Source: Deltaproteobacteria bacterium (GTDB taxonomy: Bacteria > Desulfobacterota > Desulfobacteria > Desulfobacterales > B30-G6). Taken from it: DNA of 6,575 nucleotides. The translations under genes were made by a program, and so were the position numbers. Below are positions 1-5,401 of this stretch, one piece after another; the stretch's first letter is position 1; the number at the start of each line of letters is the position of its first letter. Under the pieces are notes generated by a model. It was given only the letters and a program-made list of their open reading frames with translations, did not search any database and was not told where the DNA came from. Where the stretch lies: NCBI GenBank assembly GCA_003647375.1, contig QMMS01000251.1, positions 1 through 6,575 on the forward strand, written 5' to 3'.

Positions 1-2
1 AG

Positions 3-236
3 GATGACATCGTGATCTACCATTCGCACATCAGAAAGACCGGTAGATGAATTAGGGTCTACCATTTATTAGGTCACAGTTTGAAAGGAATGGATGCATA
101 TTACATAAAGCCGAACGATGATGATTTGAAACAGGCGATGGATGTTTATACCGTTTGGTTCGATGAACAACTGGAAGCTGCGGAACAAGCGGAAGAAGAA
201 ATGTCTAAAGTGAAAATGCCCTCACAATCCTCATAA
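3..236 (+). pseudogene. Tyrosine recombinase/integrase, decayed C-terminal fragment
   Basis: The frame ending at TAA 234-236 reads LLGHSLKGMDAYYIKP followed by an acidic tail. This matches the end of the catalytic domain of phage-type tyrosine recombinases: the conserved LGH box, with the nucleophilic tyrosine nine residues after the His (second Y of AYYIKP, codon 102-104). These enzymes cut and rejoin DNA at attachment sites during integration and excision. The same frame upstream reads IYHSHIRKTGR, then an in-frame TGA at 48-50, then IRVYHLLGHS. KTG..IRV resembles the stretch normally found just before LGH, so the stop appears to interrupt a real frame. The position where the catalytic Arg of the R-H box would be expected is occupied by Tyr. 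The gene enters from the left edge, so its full extent is unknown. Family assignment of the tail is fairly secure; pseudogene status is inferred from the stop and the missing Arg. Confidence 0.62.
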
Positions 237-405
237 GCCAATTCACCTGCTAATGTTATTAATATCACAAGCCCTCACATCCTCCACTGTTTGATGGTAT
301 CACATTTTTTGCATTTTCCTGGAAATTGCCTTTTAGGCTGGATTTTAAAAATTGTTTCTGGCAATATATTCTCCAGATATCTTCTGCCAACCCGACGGGA
401 TTGAA

Positions 406-435
406 GCGTACCCTGCAGCAAGCTGCAGGGTACGC
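406..435. repeat. REP-like perfect palindrome (14-bp stem)
   Basis: GCGTACCCTGCAGC (406-419) and GCTGCAGGGTACGC (422-435) are exact reverse complements separated by AA, giving a GC-rich hairpin of 13-14 bp. No T-run follows on either strand, so it is not a classic intrinsic terminator. Its compact, perfect, intergenic form resembles dispersed REP-type palindromes, and the window also encodes a REP-associated transposase at 5402-6424. It shares no obvious sequence with the 25-bp ends of that transposase unit, so a direct link is only a possibility. The rest of the gap 237-514 shows no gene and no convincing promoter. Confidence 0.75.
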
Positions 436-501
436 GCTCACTATCTCCGTTCAATATGATCTCGGCGACGGACCTTTACGAAATGATTAACCTTTAACGA
501 T

Positions 502-505
502 GAGG
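502..505 (+). promoter_or_regulatory. Ribosome binding site deciding the start at 515
   Basis: GAGG at 502-505 lies 9 bases before the ATG at 515. The in-frame ATG at 500 has no purine-rich sequence in front of it (it follows AACCTTTAACG), so 515 is the better start. Confidence 0.5.
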
Positions 506-514
506 AATAGTGAA

Positions 515-1081
515 ATGAAAACGATAGTTACGGGGGTCTGCATCCTGGCCGCTATCTTCCTTGCAATCGGCGTCACGGGCGCCGCGGATCTGGAAGCTGG
601 ATTCCTGGGAATCCAATGGGCGTCACCCGCGGCTCATCAGGAAGGGTTGACCCGTTTGTACGAGAGAAAAAACGTGGTCTATTACATCCAGCCCAATATT
701 GTTCACACGATCAATGAGACCCCGGTGCCCAATGTAGTGTACGGTTTCTACGAACACCAGTTTTTTGCGGTGTATATCAAGCTGGAAAGTGAAGAGGTTT
801 TCGGGAAGTTCCGTAATTACCTGAAGTCGCAATACGGCATCCCTGATAAGAGTTTTTCAATGAAGACCGGCGAAACCGTTTACAAGTGGAAGCAGGGCGA
901 GATCAAGATCAAACTGAAAACAAACGAAGAAAACTACCGCATGAAACTGGGCTTTTACTATTTGCCTCTGTCCAAAAAAGTGAATGAGGAGCAGATGGAA
1001 ATATCTCACAGCAGGTCCCTTCAGTTTTTTCCCATCGAAAAGGATGAAAAGCCTGAACTCATACCGCTGTTACGGTTTTAG
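515..1081 (+). CDS. Small secreted/periplasmic protein of unknown function
   Basis: A 188-residue protein. The N-terminus MKTIVTG leads into a hydrophobic stretch (about residues 3-20) ending in VTGAAD, a good Sec signal peptide with signal peptidase I cleavage likely near A23 or A24. The lack of a Cys at that point argues against a lipoprotein. The mature part has no membrane segment. It contains LGIQWASP, then an aromatic-rich stretch (VVYYIQPNIVHTINE, then VVYGFYEHQFFAVYI) and a Lys/Glu-rich second half, suggesting a compact mixed alpha/beta fold. I do not recognise the family and assign no function. A start 5 codons earlier (ATG 500) is possible but lacks a ribosome binding site. It converges with the OmpA/MotB-like gene, whose stop is 41 bases away, with no hairpin terminator between them. 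Confidence 0.8.
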   Translation: MKTIVTGVCILAAIFLAIGVTGAADLEAGFLGIQWASPAAHQEGLTRLYERKNVVYYIQPNIVHTINETPVPNVVYGFYEHQFFAVYIKLESEEVFGKFRNYLKSQYGIPDKSFSMKTGETVYKWKQGEIKIKLKTNEENYRMKLGFYYLPLSKKVNEEQMEISHSRSLQFFPIEKDEKPELIPLLRF

Positions 1082-1122
1082 AGGTTAACCGTCGGATCTT
1101 GCAAATAAATAAATCAATGGTG

Positions 1123-2397
1123 CTACCTCGCTGTAAGTTTCATTTCGATACGCCTGTTTTTTCGGTATGCTTCGAGAGTTTCAGCTGGGTCAATGGGATG
1201 GAATTTGCTGAACCCGGTTGCTGCCATTCGATCCTCTGGGATTTCATTATTTGCAAGAAACCGTACCACAGACACGGCTCTGGCAGTTGACAGTTCCCAG
1301 TTTGATGGGAAAAGCTGGGTGTGAATGGGCACACGATCTGTGTGTCCGTCAATCCTTAGGATCCAGTTGAGATCATCAGGAAATCTTTTGGATAGTTGTT
1401 GTAAAATAGCTGCAATCTGGATCAGGTGCCGTTTCCCTTCCTCCCCAAGATCAGCAGAACCGGACTCAAATAATAATTCTGCTTGAAGAACAAAACGGTC
1501 ACCTTCAACACGCACATAAGGGCTATCACCCAGTATTTCTCTCAAGCGGCCGAAGAATTCCGACCGATATTGTTCCAGCAGATTGACACGCTTAGCAAGT
1601 ATGATGTTTAACCGTTTGCCAAGATCCTCCAATTCAGCTGCTTGAACTGACTTTTCTGATTCAGCTACTTTTAAGGCCTGGCTGATTTCTTCAAGCTGTT
1701 TTTTCAGATTTGTGATTTGCTGATGCAGCAACACCACTTCCGCCCGTGCACTTTGTGAAAGTTGACGCTCATCGTTTAAAGCCTCTTCTTGCTCGCCAAC
1801 AAGGGCAGCTAATGCCTGTATGCGAATTTCACGCTGGTCAATAATTTCTTGAGCCAAGACAGTTCGTTCCTTTTCATTGGCCAAACGTGTCTCGAGTGAC
1901 ATGGTCCGGTCCCTCAGAGTACCCAATTCGGTTGTTTTAGTTGAAAGCGCCTCAGCAAGCTGACCTACTTTCGCCTCCAGTTCACGTCTCATAAAACGCA
2001 ATGTATTGATATCTTCTTGAAGACTTGCCATGAGCAAAAACTGTCTCTTTATCTCGGCCTTATCCAGTTCGGAACGTTCGGTCAACTCGAACAGGCGTGA
2101 ACTCAATGACTCTTTTTCCTGGGTAATATCAGTTATTAACCCAGACAAACTGGCAATTTCAGCTGTCAGTACCTCATTTCGCTCATTTTCCAAACCAAGC
2201 AATCCAACAAGTTCATCCATACGCCGATGGAGAGACACCAATTCGCTCTCTTTTCCAGATAAGATCTCACTTAATAAAAATTGAGTGAGCGTAAAAATGA
2301 GAACGACAAATATTACCACCATGAGGAGGGCAGACAAGGCATCGACATATCCCGGCCAAACACTGCTTCCCATTGTGCGCCTACCGGAGTTTATCAT
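1123..2397 (-). CDS. MotB-like stator protein: TM segment, long coiled coil, OmpA peptidoglycan-binding domain
   Basis: A 424-residue protein. The N-terminus WPGYVDALSALLMVVIF (membrane segment about 20-42) matches the MotB/ExbD-type pattern, with D19 placed like the ion-carrying Asp of MotB. Residues about 45-275 are a heptad-rich coiled coil. Residues about 300-422 are an OmpA C-terminal domain, with GHTD (351-354) and NWELSTARA (366-374). D354 and R373 correspond to the residues that grip the diaminopimelate of peptidoglycan, and NRRIEMKL closes the domain. Expected topology is N-terminus in the cytoplasm, with the rest in the periplasm reaching the cell wall. The start overlaps the stop of the upstream channel gene by ATGA (2394-2397), indicating translational coupling; an internal Met at residue 9 is a less likely start. 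With its neighbour it should form an ion-driven stator. It resembles the ExbB-like/peptidoglycan-binding-protein pairs seen in other proteobacteria rather than true flagellar MotB. The energised process is unknown. Confidence 0.88.
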   Translation of the reverse strand: MINSGRRTMGSSVWPGYVDALSALLMVVIFVVLIFTLTQFLLSEILSGKESELVSLHRRMDELVGLLGLENERNEVLTAEIASLSGLITDITQEKESLSSRLFELTERSELDKAEIKRQFLLMASLQEDINTLRFMRRELEAKVGQLAEALSTKTTELGTLRDRTMSLETRLANEKERTVLAQEIIDQREIRIQALAALVGEQEEALNDERQLSQSARAEVVLLHQQITNLKKQLEEISQALKVAESEKSVQAAELEDLGKRLNIILAKRVNLLEQYRSEFFGRLREILGDSPYVRVEGDRFVLQAELLFESGSADLGEEGKRHLIQIAAILQQLSKRFPDDLNWILRIDGHTDRVPIHTQLFPSNWELSTARAVSVVRFLANNEIPEDRMAATGFSKFHPIDPAETLEAYRKNRRIEMKLTAR

Positions 2398-3254
2398 ACC
2401 TGTTTCTTCTCTATGTTGTTTTTCTGAATTTCAATCAACTGTTCAAGGCCTTGCTGATTATTCCGTATTTCTCTTATTAAACTTTCGAGATTACGTTCAA
2501 TTCGCACCATGCCGGGTTCGCTTATCATCCCATCCACATCTGTGTCGTCACTACTATCGACAAGCTGTGTGACACCTAACAGCCATTCTTCCATATCATT
2601 AAAAAAGCGATTCTGAGCATGACTGGCTTGAATATCTATAAAACCAAGTACCAAAGATCCTCCCAAGCCAAACAACGACGAGCTAAACGCTGTCCCCATG
2701 CCTTGCATCGGCTTGAGAAGACCTGTTTTCAATGATTCGAACGTCTTGACAAAATCATTGGTTCCGACGTTTAATCCACCAATTACATCGCTGACAGAGC
2801 CAATCGTTCCGAGAAGGCCCCAAAAAGTGCCCAGGAGTCCTAAAAACACCAACAGGCCAATCATGTAGCGAGAAATCTCTTTAGATTCATCCAGATGAGC
2901 TCTAATGCCCTCAAGTACCGTACGCAATGATAACGCGGACAGCTTGAATCGATCTCTGTGAATCCCATGAAGATGTTTTATCAGGGGTTTGAGCAAAGCC
3001 GGGTCTTCTTCTGCCACCGATCGTCCTAATTGACCGGTTCGAAAAATATTCATCCATTCGATTTCGGGTTCAAGCCGCAAAACCTGGTACATATTAATTC
3101 CGATGCCGGTAGCCAGAGTACAAAGGATCATTAGATTAAAACCCCAGTTGGCCATAAAGGCAGACTTCAATGAACTAAATAGAAGTGCACAGATTACACC
3201 GACAACGGCCAAGCATATAAACATTAGGTAAAGATAATGACGTGGATTCCTCAT
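2394..3254 (-). CDS. ExbB/TolQ/MotA-like proton-channel protein
   Basis: A 286-residue inner-membrane protein. Hydrophobic segments lie at about 8-28, 38-56, 130-155 and 186-207. The third contains LGLLGTFWGLLGTI (139-151) and the fourth GMGTAFSSSLFGLGGSLVLG; these are the two signature pore helices of the MotA/TolQ/ExbB family, including the conserved Thr in GTAF. A cytoplasmic loop (about 60-129) and a charged C-terminal tail (about 210-286, partly helical) complete the architecture. The family forms a pentamer around a MotB/ExbD-type dimer and converts ion flow into movement. Here the partner is the overlapping downstream gene. AGGTG at 3259-3263 is a suitable ribosome binding site for the ATG at 3254, and a plausible promoter lies just upstream. 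It lacks the very long cytoplasmic tail of ZorA, and no tol, exb, mot or zor partners are visible. Confidence 0.87.
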   Translation of the reverse strand: MRNPRHYLYLMFICLAVVGVICALLFSSLKSAFMANWGFNLMILCTLATGIGINMYQVLRLEPEIEWMNIFRTGQLGRSVAEEDPALLKPLIKHLHGIHRDRFKLSALSLRTVLEGIRAHLDESKEISRYMIGLLVFLGLLGTFWGLLGTIGSVSDVIGGLNVGTNDFVKTFESLKTGLLKPMQGMGTAFSSSLFGLGGSLVLGFIDIQASHAQNRFFNDMEEWLLGVTQLVDSSDDTDVDGMISEPGMVRIERNLESLIREIRNNQQGLEQLIEIQKNNIEKKQV

Positions 3255-3274
3255 GATACACCTGTAGTCCTGTT

Positions 3275-3288
3275 AATTGATTTCAATT
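3275..3288. promoter_or_regulatory. 14-bp palindrome in the leader of the stator operon, possible operator
   Basis: AATTGA (3275-3280) and TCAATT (3283-3288) are exact inverted copies separated by TT. The site sits between the predicted -10 box (3300-3305) and the ribosome binding site (3259-3263) of the channel gene, where a bound repressor would block transcription. It is AT-rich and short, so chance is possible. No regulator gene is visible in the window. Confidence 0.3.
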
Positions 3289-3299
3289 CCCATAATCAA

Positions 3300-3329
3300 A
3301 TAATATTGCATGCCGAGTTGCGGAATCAA
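3300..3329 (-). promoter_or_regulatory. Candidate sigma-70 promoter for the stator operon
   Basis: On the minus strand TTGATT (3329-3324) and TATTAT (3305-3300) are separated by 18 bases. The -10 box matches consensus at 5 of 6 positions and the -35 box at 4 of 6. Transcription would start near 3293, giving a leader of roughly 40 bases before the ATG at 3254. Found by eye in AT-rich DNA, so it is only a candidate. Confidence 0.38.
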
Positions 3330-3430
3330 TGAACTTAGTATCATATTTTATATCATTTAGTTAGTTCAATTATCAGATTAGAATCAACTTCAATGAAATC
3401 GAATGAATCAGAGAGATGTTTTCTGTGATT

Positions 3431-3460
3431 TGTTGACCTTTTGTTGACCTTTTGTTGACC
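3431..3460. repeat. Three tandem 11-bp direct repeats (TGTTGACC core)
   Basis: TGTTGACC occurs at 3431-3438, 3442-3449 and 3453-3460, separated each time by TTT, so the period is exactly 11 bp, about one helical turn. Proteins bound to each copy would lie on the same DNA face. The array is about 180 bases upstream of the channel gene start and about 130 bases upstream of the candidate promoter. It could be a multi-site activator or repressor binding region, or simple slippage-derived repetition. With no spacers of CRISPR size it is not a CRISPR array. Confidence 0.7.
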
Positions 3461-3640
3461 TCACCGATCCTAAATACTTAATAGTTAATCTCTTGCTTCA
3501 TAATTAACCTTATCGAATATCTCTACCAATCAGGATCCAAGAGTTCGAGGGTTTAAGGCTCAAGTGGTTGTTTCGCAAATACAAAAATGGCATCCACTCC
3601 TGACCTTATTCGGAACACTTTTTTGACAATCTCTATATAG

Positions 3641-5134
3641 TCAATTTCCGGTTTCACCGATAGCTGACTGGTTTTCACCAGCCCTTTTCATCCACGCCAC
3701 CGTCCGGCTCTCCAGGTATTCATAAAACGGGTTGTGCCGCAGACGCACCAGCCAGTCGTAAGGGATTTTCAGCAGTCCGCGCTCACCCTGAATGGCCATC
3801 TGTCCCAGAAATAGGATCCCCTCATCGTCCGGAGGGCGCCGCCCGTAAAGCGGATCATCAGGTGGAAAGGGCAGAGCCACATGCGACAAAGAGATCACAC
3901 CCGTCGGCCAAGCAATACCCAGTAAATCTAACTCGGGCGCTACAGGTGAAAACGGGTCTTTGTGCCGAGCGACAACCTGGATACTCTCCTGGTTTTCGTT
4001 AGTGACAAATGTAATGGTAAAGGGCAAAGTTTCATCTGCCATAAGCTTAGCGGTCAACGGGCCTGGGTCATTGATCGTCAACAAGTCATTAGCCACAAAG
4101 CGATTAATATCGAACAAAACAAGCTCCTGGCCATGAGGTCCCAGGGGCCTGAGCAAGCTTTCAACCACTGCCCGCGCTGTTATGGTTGCATCGACTGTCG
4201 ATAGAAAAACTAGCGTCGGTGGAAACGTTTTGGGCGCGCCGGAATTCGACCACCGACCAATGCGCCTGGCCACGGAGCGTGTCACACGATGTACCTGGGT
4301 TCCGGCATTGGTGGCAAATGAGTTGTATTTATAAGGATCGAACTCTGGCTGGATCGATAGCCAAGCCATGCGCCCCAGACCCGGAATGTAGGATAAGCCG
4401 TTTTTCAGTGCAGCCAAACCGGCCAGCGGATGGATACCGATAGCCGGAGAAATCAGCACCAAACTGGAGGGGACAGGCGATATATTACCTTCCAATGCAT
4501 CGAGGGTGAAGTTCAAGGCCAGCGGCGCTCCGGTTGAAAACCCGACGATGTGAATCGGCTTCCGGCCTACCTTGGAGGCAAGGTGCTTAACACTCAACTG
4601 TACTACGCTGGCCATGTCTTCCCATATGATATTCCTGAGCCCTGAAGGCGCAGTTCCGTGGCCCGGCAACCGTGGGCCAATGACCCAGTAATTATGCTTA
4701 TTAAGTGCTTCACCCAAGGCCCGGAGGGTGTACGGTGAGTCAGACATGCCATGCAGCAACAGCACCCCACCTACAGGTTCATCGGTCGGCAACTCAAAAC
4801 TGTGATTCCAATTGGGTTTGCGAAGTTCAGGATCAGCCGCACTGCCTGAACTGTAACGAACGAATGCATAATCTAATCCTGTTTCGGTGCGGGCGTAGAC
4901 CTTATCCTCCAGTTGCGCAAACAGCTTGTCTTCCAGTTGCCGATAATCATCAAAGGTTTGAATTTCATCCGATTTGTCCGACGAGTATTCCTCCGTCAGG
5001 TTGGCAGAATGCCAGGGTTCCAGAGACGGTCGATTGCCGCCACAGGCGTATAAGCCTACTACGGCCATTATACAGCCAATTATCCTGATAATATACCAGC
5101 GTTTCCTACTTCCAGTGGCGGTCTTATTTCTCAT
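3641..5134 (-). CDS. Lipoprotein alpha/beta hydrolase (serine esterase/lipase-like)
   Basis: A 497-residue protein, numbered from the ATG at 5134. The N-terminus (RKRWYIIRIIGCIMAVVGLYAC) is a lipoprotein signal with lipobox L28-Y-A-C31. Gly rather than Asp follows the Cys, so the outer membrane is the likely site if a Lol system exists. An alpha/beta hydrolase core begins near residue 120: LLLHGMSDSP (125-134) gives the oxyanion-hole HG motif, GFSTG (198-202) is the nucleophile elbow with S200, VDATI supplies the acid D315, and SLSHVALPFPPDD supplies H418. The large stretch between D315 and H418 is longer than in minimal hydrolases and may form an extra substrate-binding part. The core suggests hydrolysis of an ester or lipid-like substrate in the periplasm or outer membrane; the substrate cannot be told. 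A TTG codon at 5137 would add one residue, but the ATG is preferred, with GAGAA about 8 bases upstream. A TTGACA box (5178-5173, minus strand) lies upstream but has a poor -10 partner. Confidence 0.87.
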   Translation of the reverse strand: MRNKTATGSRKRWYIIRIIGCIMAVVGLYACGGNRPSLEPWHSANLTEEYSSDKSDEIQTFDDYRQLEDKLFAQLEDKVYARTETGLDYAFVRYSSGSAADPELRKPNWNHSFELPTDEPVGGVLLLHGMSDSPYTLRALGEALNKHNYWVIGPRLPGHGTAPSGLRNIIWEDMASVVQLSVKHLASKVGRKPIHIVGFSTGAPLALNFTLDALEGNISPVPSSLVLISPAIGIHPLAGLAALKNGLSYIPGLGRMAWLSIQPEFDPYKYNSFATNAGTQVHRVTRSVARRIGRWSNSGAPKTFPPTLVFLSTVDATITARAVVESLLRPLGPHGQELVLFDINRFVANDLLTINDPGPLTAKLMADETLPFTITFVTNENQESIQVVARHKDPFSPVAPELDLLGIAWPTGVISLSHVALPFPPDDPLYGRRPPDDEGILFLGQMAIQGERGLLKIPYDWLVRLRHNPFYEYLESRTVAWMKRAGENQSAIGETGN

Positions 5135-5182
5135 CAAAACATTCTCGTCTTAAGGGAATACCAAGACTCCCTTGTCAACAGT

Positions 5183-5373
5183 TTATCGACCTGGAGTCAA
5201 CACCCAGTATGCATGGCCTGAAGGTGTTTCAATCCGATATTTCGGTCTACTATGGGGTATTTCATCATTGACAAGCCATCATCCGGTTCAACCAAATCAA
5301 AGATTCGAGCGGCTTCTTCAAACTGGTCCGGATTTCTCGGATCCAAAGTGCTCTCTCCCAGGCATCTGCCCCG
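5183..5373 (-). pseudogene. Possible frameshifted C-terminal gene remnant, family unrecognised
   Basis: On the minus strand, from the edge of the transposase unit leftwards, one frame reads ESTLDPRNPDQFEEAARIF and then DLVEPDDGLSMMKYP. The neighbouring frame continues HSRPKYRIETPSGHAYWVL and then TPGR, ending at TAA (5185-5183). Joined by a one-base shift near 5250 they read like one natural protein end, whereas each frame alone breaks off (the first at a TGA near 5200). I do not recognise the family. It could be the tail of a gene disrupted by arrival of the adjacent mobile unit. Because it rests only on how protein-like the reading looks, confidence is low. A competing third frame (DAWERALWIREI...) ends at TGA near 5265 and looks less natural. 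Confidence 0.3.
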
Positions 5374-5398
5374 AATAATAGGGGATGTTCGTGCAGAA
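5374..5398 (+). repeat. Left 25-bp inverted repeat of the RAYT unit
   Basis: This copy contains GGGGATGTTCGTGCAGAA. It differs from the right copy at one base (T at 5386 in place of C). GTTC (5387-5390) and GAAC (5396-5399) can pair around a GTGCA loop, giving a small hairpin preceded by GGGG, a layout reminiscent of REP sequences (short conserved lead followed by an imperfect hairpin). It sits just after the transposase stop codon. Confidence 0.75.
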
Positions 5399-5401
5399 CG
5401 T

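Larger units (their letters stand above)
3255..3640. other. 386-base AT-rich intergenic region upstream of the stator operon
   Basis: No convincing coding sequence or RNA gene is seen. The right part (about 3480-3640) is featureless apart from a weak TTGAC...GTCAA inverted repeat (3623-3644) that overlaps the hydrolase stop codon. The left part holds three tandem 11-bp repeats, a promoter candidate and a palindrome, listed separately. Two direct TATCAT copies (3339-3344 and 3351-3356) lie in the AT-rich stretch behind the promoter. Confidence 0.6.

Noticed and set aside
1099..1290. Short plus-strand ORF over the OmpA-domain gene
   Set aside because: It lies antisense inside the well-supported OmpA domain, with no recognisable protein features.
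2285..2572. Plus-strand ORF across the overlap of the two stator genes
   Set aside because: It is a shadow of two confidently assigned minus-strand genes, with no ribosome binding site or known motif.
1123..3254. Zorya anti-phage system (ZorA/ZorB)
   Set aside because: The pore and OmpA-stator pairing fits in outline, but the channel protein lacks the very long ZorA tail and no ZorC, ZorD or ZorE gene lies on either side. A general ExbB-like/peptidoglycan-binding pair explains it better.
3431..3460. CRISPR array or plasmid-type iterons
   Set aside because: Copies are 8-11 bp with only TTT between them, so there are no spacers, and no cas or replication-initiator gene is present.
3530..3580. 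tRNA-like GTTCGAG near 3543
   Set aside because: No matching acceptor, D or anticodon stems could be drawn around it on either strand.
3623..3644. Intrinsic terminator after the hydrolase gene
   Set aside because: The stem is only 5 bp (TTGAC/GTCAA) and the following run on the minus strand is A, not T. It also overlaps the stop codon.
4705..5088. 127-residue plus-strand ORF opposite the hydrolase
   Set aside because: It is antisense to the catalytic region of the hydrolase, and its Cys/His/Pro-rich composition is typical of a shadow frame.
5150..5178. Promoter TTGACA (minus strand) for the hydrolase
   Set aside because: The -35 box is perfect, but at 17 bp spacing the -10 is CCTTAA, and the transcript would begin inside or past the ribosome binding site.
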